Below, piece after piece: positions 13,201 to 26,454 of a DNA stretch of 64,000 nucleotides. The stretch covers positions 52,986,917-53,050,916 of the forward strand of contig CM075773.1 of the NCBI GenBank assembly GCA_037974665.1, given 5' to 3'. The number at the start of each line of letters is the position of its first letter. The stretch's first letter is position 1. Origin of the DNA: Ehretia macrophylla. Taxonomy: Eukaryota > Streptophyta > Magnoliopsida > Boraginales > Ehretiaceae. Made by a program: the position numbers and the translations under genes. The notes below the pieces were generated by a model that saw nothing but the letters and a program-made list of their open reading frames with translations, did not search any database and was not told the origin of the DNA.

Positions 13201-14539
13201 CTTCGGGGTCAAGGCGAGAAAGTTCCTGGATTTCATAGTTACTAGTAAGGGGATTGAAGCAAACCCGGAAAAGGTTCGAGCCATTTTAGACCTCGAGCCA
13301 CCAAAGAATACCAAGGAAGTTCAAGTGTTGGCAGGAAAAGTGGCTGCTTCAAGTCATTTCATGTCAAGGTCGGCAAACAAATGTACACCTTTCTTTAAGA
13401 TACTTAGAAGTTCGAAGAATTTCCAGTGGACTGAAGAATGTCAAGAAGCATTTGAAGGGTTAAAAAATTATCCCCTATTGTCCCTACCTAAGAAGGGGAG
13501 AACCTATATTTGTATCTAACCAGCTAGGTGACAGCAGTTATAGCAACACTAGTTAGAGAAGAAGGAAAAATGCAGAAGCTGGTATACTATGTCAGAAAGA
13601 TACTTCGGGGTACAGAGCTTAGATACCTAGCCATAGAAAGGATAGCTCTGGCGCTAATTATAGCCTCAAGGAAGTTAAGACACTACTTTGATGCCCATTC
13701 GGTCTGGGTAATGACTGATATGCCACTGAGGCAAGTGCTCAGCCGACCTGAGGTTTTAGGTCGGTTGTTAAAATGGTCGATAGAGCTTAGCCAATTCGAC
13801 ATCAGTTATCAGCCCAGGATAACAGTCAAGGGATATATCGTGGCAGATTTTATAGTAGAGTGCTCAGGGGACACGGAGCAAGATGCATTGCCCAGTCCGT
13901 GGACTGTTTAGGTCAATGAAACGTCCGACAAGCAAGGTAGTGGGACAGGAGTAGTCATCACCGACCCTGAAAGAACTGAAATGCAATACTAACTAAACTT
14001 TGAATTCCTAGCCTCCAATAATGAGGCCGAGTATGAGGTATTAATTACAGGTCTGAAGACCGCTTAGTCACTCAGAGCTCGAGTTGTGGATGCCACCACT
14101 GATTCGCAGCTGGTGGCCAATCAGGTTCCTTGGGAGTTCGAAGCCAGAGATTCAGCTATGGCAGCATATCTTGCTAAAGTTAAAGAATTAACTTCTGATT
14201 TTGGCAGGTTCAGTATTTGACAGATTCCAAGAGAGGAAAACGAGAAGGTTGATGCCTTATCTAGATTAGCGTTGGGAACTGACACCCCGATCTCGGTTGA
14301 GGTAAGCATGGTGTAGCAGCCTAGTATTAATCTTAGAAGCAAGGGTGTGGCTGTGATCGAGGAAGGAGGCAGTTGGATGAAGCCGATTCGGGATTTCTTG
14401 GAGAAAGGCCTGACCCCACCAGGACAAAGGATCCAGATAGGGCTCGAGTAAGATGTTTCAAATCCTTCTTACTGGCCAGGGTCTCAGGGATTCAACAAAA
14501 AAGAATTTATTATGCCATCCTTTATTTCAAGAAGGCCAG

Positions 14540-15383
14540 GATCCAGAATGAAATATGTTGGAGTATGTAAAGGGAGTAAAATAATACCAACCCCGACCTT
14601 TGGCTTTGATTGTGTAGAAATTAGCAAAGAGGTTGGACGTGGGTTGCTGACCTAGGTTCTTAACATATATATAGAATGCTATGACCATACGCCAACTATT
14701 TGGGAGTAACTGACTTGGGCTTAAGTTAAAAAAATTGAGAATGTCAACCATGTACTTAGGGAAATGAAGGTACATAAACTGAAGGGTATCATAATAGAAA
14801 CCCATCTCCCTATCCCTCGAGCAGCAAGCCTTGTCCTCAGGCTCAGGAACCAAATAACAAAGTCATTGGGGAAGATGCTTTTCCTCCTAAGTTTTAGGAT
14901 CCAGGAGTACACGTCAGGAAGAAGAGGTCGGTCCATGGCATCTAAGGGTTCATCATCTTCGGAGTCTGAGCCGACGGTCCGAGGTAGGTCGGCGGCAATG
15001 TCCTCTAAAGAGGGGGGTTTGACCTACATGTATGGCAGAAGGAGTAAGATCGGACCTAACCATCGAGCTCTCCTTGGCGTTGGTACAGGGTCTCGAGCGA
15101 GAAGGAGAAGAATCAGAGAAGGGACCCGATGCCCGAACTTACCTAATGCGGACAGCTGGAACTGGAATTCTCCCAAAATATTGGGGATAGAAGGGCTGGG
15201 TCTGACCTCTAAGTTTTCTAAACCCTTAAATACCCGAGAGGGGGTCATAGGGTTGGGATCTCCTAAAGTCGCCTCTATCTTAGGCATGGCATCACTACCG
15301 TCATCACTCTCCTCACCGCCTCTGTGGTCATAAGAATAAATGGACTCATTTTAAGAGTCACTCTCTGAGTTTGACCGAGCCAT
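14540..15383 (-). mobile_element. Antisense accessory ORF region of the Tat element (Transposase_28-like), broken
   Basis: Seen on the minus strand: a start context at 15383 (MARSNSESDS, acidic and serine-rich), a middle segment at 15024-15287, and at 14540-14853 a segment with LNFFNLSPSQLLPNSWRMV and GWYYF. Known: that last pattern resembles the plant 'putative gypsy type transposon' domain (Pfam Transposase_28), and antisense accessory ORFs occur in Tat elements such as Grande and Retand. A TATAAATA lies upstream on the same strand (15528-15535), so the unit may have had its own promoter. It is a fossil and broken. Confidence 0.6.
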
Positions 15384-15527
15384 AAAAAGAAAAAGAAGAA
15401 ATAAGGGAGAAGCATACCTAAGAGTGTGAGTTCGGAGAGCTCAGATAAAGGGAGAAGTACTACGAAGACAAAGAAGAATTTGAGAAATCAGAGGGAATGA
15501 AAAGTGAAAAATGTTTGGAAAAAGCCT

Positions 15528-15535
15528 TATTTATA
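15528..15535 (-). promoter_or_regulatory. Candidate TATA box of the antisense ORF
   Basis: On the minus strand this reads TATAAATA, about 145 bp upstream of the ATG at 15383, followed by pyrimidine-rich leader-like sequence. Inferred from position only. Confidence 0.45.
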
Positions 15536-15592
15536 GAAGTAAAAGTGGTAGGAAAATGAGTGGTCCAGATTTCATGGGATAAGATTTCCATA

Positions 15593-17807
15593 TGTCACGC
15601 CCCGACCTCGACCTATCGTTAGGCTAAGGCCGAAACATGACGTTCGTAATACTTATTCCTGAAATTAATAACTTAATAGTCTTAAAACCTGTGAGTATTA
15701 ATTTAATAACCTGTGCATCCATTAAAATGCCACAAGAAGTTTCGAAAGACTTCCAACATTCTCCAAAGTTATCGGCCTTAAAGGTTTACTTTACCCTGTT
15801 ACATAACTATAAGACTTGAATTCATACATTCTATCATCCCAACTTAGGTCTCATAAGATTAACAACCTAACATAACTAGGTGTCTAATACACCAAAAGAA
15901 TATTACAGCATAATCAGTTGAACAATTTACAAAATCATCTCTTTTCAACAAGAAGTTCATCTTCATAAGCAATCACGTAGATCAACTAGGGTAGAAATCC
16001 ATCACAACACATCAATATAGCGTGCAACCACATGGGAGCTTGCTCGGGCTAATGTTCACTTGTAATTGATCAAAAGAGGGGTGAGCTAGATCCTCGCATA
16101 TAGCTCAGTGAAGATTGAATAGGAAGGGTTTTCGTAAAGGTTTTTATCTTTTCGTAATCAATTTGATAAAACGTGTCATGTACACAAGAATTTACAAACG
16201 AGAATACAACATATACAATCAAGGTTCAATAACAATTAAATAACCAACCTCTTTCAAGATATCATTGGATCTTTGTCTCGTAGAAGGATTGGTCCCTATC
16301 CCGTAGGAGGATCAATCCCAATCCCGTAGGAGAATCAATAGGTCCTAGCAAGAGAAAGAATCAATAGTTTTGAGGGTCGAAATATACCGAAAAGTTGGAG
16401 GTCCCATCACTTCGTCGTTTAATATTAACTTTGAGGGTTGAGATATACCGGTATGCCTGGAGGTCCCGTCACTTCCTCATTAAATAATGATCTTACCACC
16501 ATGCAATCACAACTCAAACACATTCACAATTGTTAACGACACAATGCACAATCATAGGAACATCTTGTATATATATACAACATTGACAATGCCATAGTGA
16601 ATAACAAGTCACAATTAAATATAAGTATTGTACTTAGATGTAGCAAGTCTAGAAGTTATATTCGTGCACAAGCTAATAGCATAGGTTAAAGTAACACATA
16701 GTCATCATGCATTTGCCACATTGGTGATGCCACAATCAACGCCATTAAATGTTTATTGATCATGCTCGAGACATGACATAAAAACAATGCCACAAAACTA
16801 CAACTAAATTCCTCTATGATAAACTAGGGTTCGATATGGTTCTAACGCATCCAACCGTACCTCAATCCGACATCTATAGCTCCCGAAATCACTAAGTTTA
16901 TCGCATTTTGACCAAACCCAAAGCTTCATCAGCAGACAAAGGGTCCTCCACTAGTCGACCAGTAGAAGGGGGTCGTCCGGTCGTGCTGGTTACGGGACAA
17001 AACAACCTACCATCAACAATCATCCATACAACAACCCAACCTCCTACCAACAATCAAGTAAGTTCAAGGTGGCTATTAGGCATCATACAAGAGTTCAAAC
17101 TTCACCCAAAACACATCCCATATCAACAATCAACACCCAACATGAATTTACAAATCCTAGATCTACAACACACCAAATACTCAATCTTCACACTTAAGCT
17201 CTTGTATGCAACTATAACAAGTCTAGCAACACATAATCATTAAATAACTTGAATGAACTCTTTAAAAATTGGTTTTGAAAAATCTTTCACCTCATCCAAG
17301 TGGTCAAATGCAAGAAGAAGGCTAGAAAAGCTTGAAGATGACTTGAAATGTCTTCCCTCTTCCTTCTCCTTCTCTTTTCTTTCTTCTTTTTCTCCTTTCT
17401 ATGATTGAAAATCTGAGTGTATGTAGAGTGTGTGTCGTGTGGGTATGTGTGTTTTCTAATGTGTGTAGTGTTTTTGTGTGTGTATATAGTATAATTTGGT
17501 ATATAGATAGGATATTTTAGTTTAATTGCCAAAAGACCACCTTGCCCCCAACTAAATGCACTACTACTAGTTTGCCATTTTAGTTGATTCCCAACTATTT
17601 GGTTAGCTATTATAGTGTAGTAAATTCTAATTATCACCTACGATAGTGAAGACACGTAAATGCACGTAATAAATATAATGCACGTAAAATGAGACGAACG
17701 CACGTTAAATGATGTAAACACACATTAACTGATATAAATGCATATTAAATGATGCAAAAATATATGAATGCTATAAAATGTACATAGGCTCGGTACGGGG
17801 TCTCACA
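15593..17807 (-). repeat. 3' LTR of element B (2215 bp)
   Basis: Contains a short repeat built on CCCGTAGGAG (about 16278-16342), two copies of a roughly 63-bp unit (TTTGAGGGTCGAGATATACC..., about 16372-16495), a TG-rich stretch near 17415-17520 and an ACGT-core array near 17641-17750. Confidence 0.88.
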
Positions 17808-20149
17808 TCCTCCCCTCCTTAACAAAATTGCTCCCTCGCAATTCCCTCTTTATTCTAAGACTATTAGAACTCATTCATCAAAGAAAATCATCAACACATG
17901 GTACCTGATTTCACTCACTAGAGGAGTCATTTCTTCTTATTAGTAAGGGTTAGCTAAATACTGGAAAGACATTCTCCGATCATTATAATAGTAGCTCCAT
18001 CATCATCTTACAAGAATATTTCTAATACCATAAAGCGGAAGTAGTTTCCACACTTATCAAATAGATTCAAAATAGATATCCAAGCTCTCAAAACCTATTA
18101 CCTTCAAATGTTAATCAAGTGTAGCTTAACATTTCTAGCATATACATATATCTACTTTAATCAATCATTTAAGCCAAGAATCCATTCACCATCTCCTAGT
18201 TAATCACCACCTAGTTATCATCTTACTAAGTTTCATTTCTTAAACATGTTCCCTTACTTCTATTCTTATAAAGTCAAGCCATCAATTATAACACTGACAC
18301 CAAGCAGAGAGTCTCCTGAACCATCAATTAACACACAAATTTCATCAAGATATCCTTTAACTCCAAATGGCTTTGAACCTTTATCCTTATCTTATTACGC
18401 ATCCCAATTTACATCTAAAATCAGTAAGATACCTCATCTAACTAGGATTCTCAACTTTTAACACATTATAACACTACAGCTCACCAAGTAGCATCTTCAA
18501 TAACACATATATCATAGTCAATAAGCCATTATAGCACAATTATAGGTTACAATACCCAAGGCCAGCACTTAATGTTTGGGGTTTCATTTAAGTCCAAATT
18601 CACATATATTACTTCATGTCTATTATCCATCAAGATGTCTTAGCACTGGTAACACCTTAGTAACCGTATATGAGAATCCTGGCCAAGAATATATGTAGAC
18701 CTCATATCCACTTATCACCCCATTGTAATTAACTTGTACTCCTAGGTACACCTACAACACCAAATATGCTAATGGTTCAAGACTTAATCATTTTATAACT
18801 AGCACAACCCATTTCATGTATAATACATATTTTAGCCTAAACACACTATATAACATCTTCCTTCACCAATATTCCAACTCTTTAGACACATACGTTCTTA
18901 CTTAGTATCCTATAAACTAATGCCTCAAGTAGGTTGGCAGTCATCAAGATTTATAACTCACCCTTAAGCATGATCATCCTTAAAATTACACATATACATT
19001 AACCACATAATAATAATTCAACTTTTATATATTGGGTAACATTGGACTACCGTTTTGAATTTCAATGCCAAGATGCAAGGTCGAAATCTTAATATTAACT
19101 TAACAAAGTTATACCCTAATATCATGCACAATATCAGTGTAGTCAAAACCTAGCTTCAACAACTAGGTGACAAGTCATACTATTCAGAAAATCAACCCGA
19201 CAACTACCATGACATGCCGAAGAAGCAATTAACACAACAAAAGAAATAAGAAGCAAGAATTACATGATAAATACATAGCAAGAGGGAAATTCATCATTTA
19301 CCTCATCAAAACTCCAACTCTCCATCAACTTAAATCCACAAGGTTTAAAATAACTTAATCCAATCTAAACCTTATAATCCATAGATAAATCCATAAGTGG
19401 CCTTTAAAGATGGAATAACTCCAAATGTGTATCAACCATTATTAGTTATTATAAATACTCCAAGATCGGGACTTACGATCTACACAATATCAAGGTCATT
19501 TTCGTAATCTTTTCCATTAACCAAAATAAGTAACTCGGCATATCAAATTATCTACTTCCTATGTCATATGAGAATGCCACTTTATTTGTTCCTTTAGGTG
19601 GCCCCAATATTACCATCTACTTCTAACAAGTCGAACTACTTAAATGCATCTATGTACATGTATAATACATCTCCAATATTGCTCAAGCCATTACAGCAAC
19701 TTAGTCTGAAAGAAATCAACTTACATGGTCTACCAAATATCCAACATTAAGCTCAAACTCAAACTCTATGAAAAGCTTAGTCTTTCACAAAACTAAGTAT
19801 TCATTTTAAGCATCACATTTATCTAGTCCTATAGATCATTGCCTATTGTTCTAGCCATTTAGGACCTTAAAAGATTAGTATCGGTCAACTCACACATGCA
19901 AATATTATAATCATACCCAACATATAGATTTCATATAAGCAAGAAGTAGTTATGTCATAGAAGTCACATAAGATTCACACAAGCACGTATAGCACGTAAG
20001 TTTATGTAAGCATATCAAACACATAAGTCCACATAAGCATACATAGACTCCCAAGCATGTTCCTCTCCTAGGTCTTCTACCTGCAAGCCAGGGGTTCTAC
20101 ACCCAACTTGCGCCTAGCTAACTAGCTAAGCTCTGATACCACTTAAAGG

Positions 20150-22282
20150 TGTCACGCCCTGACCCCGACCTATCGCTAAGCTAAGGCCGAAACATGACGT
20201 TCGTAACACTTATTCCTGAAATTAATAACTCAATAGTCTTAAAACCTGTGAGTATTAATTTAATAACATGTGCATCCATTAAAATGGCACAAGAAGTTTT
20301 GAAAGACTTCTAATATTTCCCAAAGTTATCGGCCTTAAAGGTTTACTTCACCCTGTTACATAACTCCAAGACTTGAATTCATACATTCCATCATCCCAAC
20401 TTAGGTCCCATAAGATTAACAACCTAACTTAACTAGGTGTCTAATACACCAAAAAAATATTACAACATAATCAGTTGAACAATTTACAAAATCATCTCTT
20501 TTCAACAAGAAGTTCATCTTCATAGGCAATCACGTAGATCAACTAGGGTAGAAATCCATCACAACACATCAATATAGCTTACAACTATATGGCAGCTTGA
20601 TCGGGCTAATCTTCACCTATAATTGATCAAAAGATAAGTGAGCTAGATCCTCGCATATAGCTTAGTGAGGATTGAATATGAAGGGTTTTTGCAAAGGTTT
20701 TATCTTTTCGTAATCAATTTGATAAAACGTGTCATGCACACAAGAATTTACAAACGAGAATACAAGATATACAATCAAGGTTCAATAACAATTAAATAAC
20801 CAACCTCTTCCAAGATATCATTGGATCCCTGTCCCGTAGGAAGATTGGTCCCTATCCCGTAGGAGGATCAATGGGTCCTAGCAAGAGAAAGAATCAATAG
20901 TTTTGAGGGTCGAGATATATCAGAAAGTCAGTGGTCCCGTCACTTCCTCATTTAATATTAACTTTGAGGGTCGAGATATACCGGTATGCCCGGAGGTCCC
21001 GTCACTTCCTCATTAAATAATGGTCTTACCATCATGCAATCACAACTCAAACGCATTCACAATTGTTAACGACACAATGTACAATTATAGGAGCATCTTG
21101 TATATATATACAACATTGGCAATGCCATAATGAATAATAAGTCACAATTAAATATAAGTATTGTACTTAGATGTAGGAAGTCTAGAAGTTATATTCATGC
21201 ACAAGCTAATAGCATAGGTTAAAGTAACACATAGTCATCATGCATTTGCCACATTGGTGATGCCACAATCAACGCCATTAAATGTTTATTGATCATGATC
21301 GAGACATGACATAAAAACAATGTCACAAAACCACAATTAAATTCCTCTATGATAAACTAGGGTTCAATACGGTTCCAACGCATCCGACCGTACCTCAATC
21401 CGACATCTATAGCTCCCGAAATCACTAAGTTTATCGCATTTTGACCAAACCCAAAGCTTCATCAGTGGATGAGGGGTCCTCCACCGGTCGACCGGTAGAG
21501 GGGGGGTCGTCCGGTCGTGCTGGTTACGGGACAAAACAACCTACCATCAACAATCATCCATACAACAATCCAACCTCCTACCAACAATCAAGCAAGTTCA
21601 AGGTGGCTATTAGGCATCATACAAGAGTTCAAACTTTACCCAAAACACATCCTATATCAACAATCAACACCCAACATGAATTTACAAATCCTAGATCTAC
21701 AACACACTAAATACTCAATCTTCACACTTAAGCTCTTGTATGCAACTATAACAAGTCTAGCAACACATAATCATTAAATAACTTGAATGAACTCTTTAAA
21801 AACTGGTTTTGAAAAATCTCTCACCTTATCCAAGTGGTCAAATGCAAGAACAAGGCTAGAAAAGCTTGAAGATGACTTGAAATGCCTTCCCTCTTCCTTC
21901 TCTTTCTCTTTTCTTTCTTCTTTTTCTCATTTCTATGGTCGAAAATCTGGGTGTATGTAGTGTGTGTGTCGTGTGGGTGTGTGCGTTTTCTGATTTCTAT
22001 TTTAGTTTGGTTGCCAAAAGACCACCTTGCCCCCAACTAAATGCACTACTACTAGTTTGCCATTTTGGTTGATTCCCAACTATTTGGTTAGCTATTATAG
22101 TGTAGTAAATTCTAATTATCACCTACGACAGTGAAGACACGTAATAAATATAATGCATGTAAAATGAGATGAACGCACGTTAAATGATGTAAACACACAT
22201 TAATTGATATAAATGCATATTAAATGATGCAAAAATATATGAAATGTATCAAATGCACATGGGCTCGGTACGGGGTCTCACA
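20150..22282 (-). repeat. 5' LTR of element B (2133 bp)
   Basis: Near-identical to 15593-17807 but with fewer CCCGTAGGAG units and without part of the TG-rich stretch, which explains the 82-bp length difference. It retains the two 63-bp units and the ACGT-core array. Confidence 0.88.
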
Positions 22283-22442
22283 CCATAGCACCCTATGAAC
22301 GGAAGCCACGTGGCACGTCTCAACAGAATAGTAGAGCGGTGATTAAATGCTCTGAAGATTAAGGAGATCGTGCAGATAAACTTGCTCAGTACCAAAAAGA
22401 TTCCCCGACCTCCTAACGGAGCCTAAGGAATCGGGGGGCAAG

Positions 22443-22847
22443 TGATGAGGGTAAAATTTACCGACCCGATCTCTAATAACACAACCCGAGTTGAAGAGCA
22501 TGGACTACCCCATCGTGCCAATGATCTATCAGATCGGGTAGACCCGACCTGAGGGGCACCAGGGAGGTCGGGGCCCAAAGTCCGACCATTTCCCTATTTG
22601 ATGACTAAGCGACAAAATCCCACAAAATCCAAAAATGTGTTAGAGGGAAAGGTATAAATACGGGAACTACACCTTCCAAAAGAGGTAACTGATATTTCAC
22701 ACATTATTTACTATACTTTCCAAATTCTTATTATTCCCAAAGAAGGATACTAACTTAAGTATCGGAGTACTTACATGGGAAATCGCCACATCCGTTCTTT
22801 GTGTAGATTACCCCGGGAAAGCACTCGACCAGATTTGATCATTAACA
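22443..22847 (+). repeat. 3' LTR of the Tat element (405 bp)
   Basis: Starts TGATGAGGGT after the purine tract AATCGGGGGGCAAG and ends GATCATTAACA. TATAAATA lies at 22653-22660. Confidence 0.85.
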
Positions 22848-23447
22848 GGCACTAAGGCCCCATTATGTGATTTTTAATCTTTGGAAACTGCCTTGGCATT
22901 ATATATTGCAGTAGTTATATATGTCATTTTGTGCAAAAGAGAATAACCAAAAACATAAAATGGTTTTTTTCTATTTAGGTTACAACTTAGAATAATAATT
23001 TGTCATATTAATGCATATTAGTAGACGTTGATATTAAGCTATATACTTGAATTTATAATGTTGGTTATAGTGTTTGGAAATTTAGGAATCTTCTTGGGTA
23101 TTCTAAATTCAACTCAAGTAAGTGAGGCATATCTTAATGCTGCAAATTCGTTCAAATGCCTACTGATCATGACAATTGCAGCATTTATAATTTGAAGTTA
23201 CCATTTATTAATTACTTGTTTTCTTGATGATTTTTCCCTGATAAACCAAGCCTATGTGTTGCTATAGTCATTATTGAGGCTAACTAAGGTGTAAATTGCC
23301 ATCCATTGCGAAATTATTTTACCTTTTGAAGAATTTTCGGATCTCATTTTGCTGCAAAAAATTTTGTCACCCGAAAACCAACACTCCGCAATTTTGTTGC
23401 TTTTGACTTTAATTGAAAGATTGAGTGATGCCACTTTTGACAAGTTT
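22848..23447. other. Low-copy-looking sequence between the Tat element and solo LTR C
   Basis: AT-rich and without a long ORF. Two short exon-like stretches (IFGNCLGII near 22890, VFGNLGIFLGIL near 23070, the latter followed by GTAAGT) are too short to assign. The sequence continues into 25660 and beyond across solo LTR C, so it was one piece before that insertion. Confidence 0.4.
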
Positions 23448-25659
23448 TGCCACGCCCCGACCCCGACCCATTGCTAAGGCAAGGCCGGAACGTGACGCGA
23501 ACCGAATAGATAAACCTATATAATCATCAAATCATAACCTAGACATTTACAAATTCCATAAGCAACTTCAAAAGGTGTGCCCAAACTATCGGAACTTCAC
23601 TTTCATTAACCTGTTCATATATATATATATATATATATATATACAAGGTCTAGTTTCGACCATCACAGCATGCCCCAAGTCATCTATGCCTTCTAGACCT
23701 CAAAAGAATAAAACAATAGTATGATTACAGTCCAACGTTCAAAGAAAATATACAACTGTACCCACAATAGTATTACAGTGTCCGAACTGCACAACTAAAA
23801 CATAGTTCAAAACATCAACTTAACCATCTACAATAGGAAACAGGATCACAACAAGCAGAAGTCCGAATCATCACACAAGTAGGTCTCGCATTCAACTTGA
23901 GTCCCTAGCTCAGGCTCTGCCTCACCTGAAAGATTGTCATGAAATGGATGAGCTACACTTAGCTCAGCGAGGGTTAATGGTCTCGAGTGGTTTTCGCAAA
24001 CATTTCAACATTTAGAAAGCCTTTCTTGAAAACATGATATGCATGAGTGCAATTAAGTACAAGAGATAATAAACAAGTAATAACACATCACTCTACCCTC
24101 CAAGGTCCTCAAGGGTCCAAGCGAATATAGGTTTATCATATATCAAAGAATACAGTTTTCTTTGCAGTTGCTGTAGACGATCGGCCTTGAATCAATCCGT
24201 ATCTATTTTCCCCAATTCCTAACATTAGGTGATATCCGGATAATCACCAGGGACCATGGTAGTCAAGACCGACTGGTAGCCCAATACTACCCAGAGGAAA
24301 CGAACGCCACCATGCCCATAATTGTGGTTGCAACCGTCGCGTCCGTAGTGGTTAACATTGTAAACTTGACATAAATAATAACATAGAAGGGAGGGCAAAA
24401 AAGTAAGTTGTCTCCCATAATCAAGTGTAACCAAGTGCAATTAACATATAACCCGTGAATGTACCATACTCAATAATTAAATAACATATCTCGCTTAACT
24501 CTCATGTCATGCAAGCAATTATCATATATATATACCATGGTTATGCCTAAATTAATACCAAGAACACTCATGAGACAAGTTAGCAACTACATAGCACCCA
24601 AACTATTGTACAAATCCACAATTAAATTCTACCATGGTAAACTAGGGTTTGATACGGTTCTAACTCTTCTGACCGTGCCCCATTCCAACATCTATAGCTC
24701 CCAGAATCGCTAAAACAAGTTCGTTGCGCAAAGTTGTCAAATCGATAGACCCTCAAGCCACCGGTCAACCGGTGCTCAAAAGGTTTTCTGCCCGAGGCCC
24801 CTCTACCGGACAAGGGTCCTCCATAGGCCGACCGGTGGAACAGGGGTCCATCGGTCGTGCCAGTTCAAAGAAAAAGGGGAATTTTTCCCTATGTTTCCTA
24901 TCTTGCTACACTTTTTCCCACCTTTTACCAACCATCAAGTAAGCTCAAGATGACCTATTAGAGACCATACAAGGGTTCAAAACTCCACCAAAATACCTCA
25001 CATCAACAATCAATCCCTAACTAACCAAGGACCCAACATAGCTCAAATACATGACATAACCTCACATTCTTGCTAGAACAAATTCAATATACTTATATAC
25101 ACACAAATCAAGTTCAATATACAAGTATATCCACAAACCATGCTCAATGTATCTTTTCAAAGCATTTGAGAAAACAATCCTCACCTTGAATGAGTGCTAG
25201 GATGCAAGAGCTAAGTTGAAGATGTAAAAAAATACTCAAGGATGTTTAGCAAGGGCTTGACAAAGCTTTCCTTCTTCTTCATTCTCCTTTTTTCTTCCTC
25301 TTTTTTTTTTCTCTCCCTCTCTTCTCCCTCTTTGATCATGTATGAGTTTGTGAGTGAGTGTACGTGTGTGCAGGGATTTTGTGTGTGTATAGAGTGTATT
25401 GTGTGTATTTGTTAGGTGATATATTATCTTGACATGCCAAAAGACCACCTTGCCCTCCAACTAATACATGTATTGCTAATCTGCCATTCTTAGTTGAATT
25501 GAAACTAATTAATTACTACTTTTGACTTATTGGAATACAATTAATGCCCACGACACGTAAAACTTCCTAACGCACGTAATTGATGCTAATGCATATGAAA
25601 TGATATAAATGCATTATTAATAGTGTAATTACGCATAGGTTCTCATGCCGAGTTTTACA
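23448..25659 (-). repeat. Solo LTR C (about 2.2 kb), same superfamily as A, B and D
   Basis: Begins TGCCACGCCCC and ends GAGTTTTACA on the plus strand. The flanks AGTTT and GGTTT form a near-perfect 5-bp target duplication. Internal blocks match the LTRs of B (GATACGGTTCTAAC...CATCTATAGCTCCC) and of A and D (ACCATGGTAGTCA...GGTTGCAACC). No PBS, PPT or coding sequence. It holds a (TA)n microsatellite at about 23617-23643 and ACGT-core motifs near 25550-25580. Confidence 0.78.
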
Positions 25660-26454
25660 GGTTTGAAATTTCTTTGGTTTGTGAAAAACCTTACGAATTT
25701 AAAAGGATCAAATCTTTTTAAGCGAGTGCAGATTAAGGTTCCGAAATCGGCCCAGACAGATTTGTGAGCGTGTCCACACATTCTATACCTTTTCTTTGCC
25801 GTGGTCATTCTTCAATTTGGAATATGGTTTCTTTTTTCCTACATTTTTTTCTGTTTCCTTCCTTCTTTTACAATTCTATTAGGTGTTCTTCCACGAAAGA
25901 TTATAACAAACTGTAATTTAATTATGAGATGTAGTATGCTTCAAACTGAATGAAGCAATCAACCTCCAATTTCCTAGATAATTTCAAAGTGTTTAAAACC
26001 ATTATATAAGTGTGTCAAATTCTTAAATTCATCAAAGTACTCTTGACACGTTTTCTTCATTGCATTCCAAAGGTTGACATTCCATGCTTTCAACTCTGAC
26101 TTCTACAATTTCAGAAGAAATTTAGAATTTAGAATTTGGAAATGATATTGCCACTAATTCTATAAAATGGTCAATTATTGTGTGTGAAAGTTATCCAACT
26201 ATTATTTTTCTTTATATTTCATTGTCTTTGAACAAGTCTAATCCATTGGCTAATTATATACATCCACATCTTATTGCGGCATCTGAGTATTTTAATCCCA
26301 AGGCCACCACCCTTTTACAACACTGAGTAGTTTAATCACCAGTCAACGCCGTGGCCTGTTTGAACATGTATAATTTCAGACCAAAAGAAAAAAAAGAAAA
26401 AAGAAAAGGGAAAAATCCAATCAAATAAACAATAATCACACATTTGAAAGATGT
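25660..26454. other. AT-rich intergenic stretch, no gene seen
   Basis: No supported coding region. Its right end, from about 26325, is homologous in inverted orientation to sequence near 33170-33210 (ACCAGTCAACGC...GTGGCCTGTTT), which belongs to the upstream region of the lectin-kinase head relic. Confidence 0.5.

Larger units (their letters stand above)
15593..22282 (-). mobile_element. Element B: non-coding LTR retrotransposon (LARD-like) nested in the Tat element
   Basis: Seen: two long, very similar LTRs (15593-17807 and 20150-22282) that begin TGTCACGCCC on the plus strand and end GGGGTCTCACA. Perfect target duplication CCATA at 15588-15592 and 22283-22287. In minus orientation the PBS (TGGTATCAGAG, 20131-20141) follows the LTR at 20150 and a purine tract (17808-17823) precedes the LTR at 17807. 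The 2.34-kb internal region has no gag or pol. Known: large internally non-coding elements with intact ends are called LARDs and depend on a partner for movement. High LTR similarity and the clean target duplication make it younger than its Tat host. Confidence 0.88.
9898..22847 (+). mobile_element. Tat-lineage Gypsy retrotransposon (Retand/Ogre type), broken, split by element B
   Basis: Seen: homologous LTR segments at 9898-10270 and 22443-22847 (both ending GATCATTAACA, both with TATAAATA), a PBS region ACACCGTCTATGGGAAACGA after 10271 and a purine tract before 22443. Parts in order: gag (about 10320-11900, with the DPLDHV...FYDVSNALMCRAFPTTL pattern), protease (about 11920-12300), RT (about 12540-13330), RNase H (about 13380-13900), a second archaeal-type RNase H (about 13910-14280), and an antisense ORF region. 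No integrase was recognised. Known: the extra aRNH and antisense ORFs mark the Tat lineage. Many lesions; old. Element B sits about 160 bp before its 3' LTR. Confidence 0.85.

Noticed and set aside
14764-15333. 189-codon plus-strand open frame
   Set aside because: It is the shadow of the antisense ORF region of the Tat element. Its composition (R/S/G-rich) has no family signature, while the minus strand shows the Transposase_28-like phrase.
17287-17637. Minus-strand frames rich in KEKKRRKR in the LTRs of element B (also 21821-22036, 25236-25460)
   Set aside because: They come from a T/C-rich run in the LTR read on the other strand. The arginine-lysine stretch is compositional.
22880-23110. 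Short exon-like phrases IFGNCLGII and VFGNLGIFLGIL, the second followed by GTAAGT
   Set aside because: They faintly recall SWEET-type membrane proteins but are too short, lack supporting exons and may be chance.
23617-23643. (TA)n run, considered as a regulatory element
   Set aside because: A simple microsatellite inside solo LTR C, no further support.
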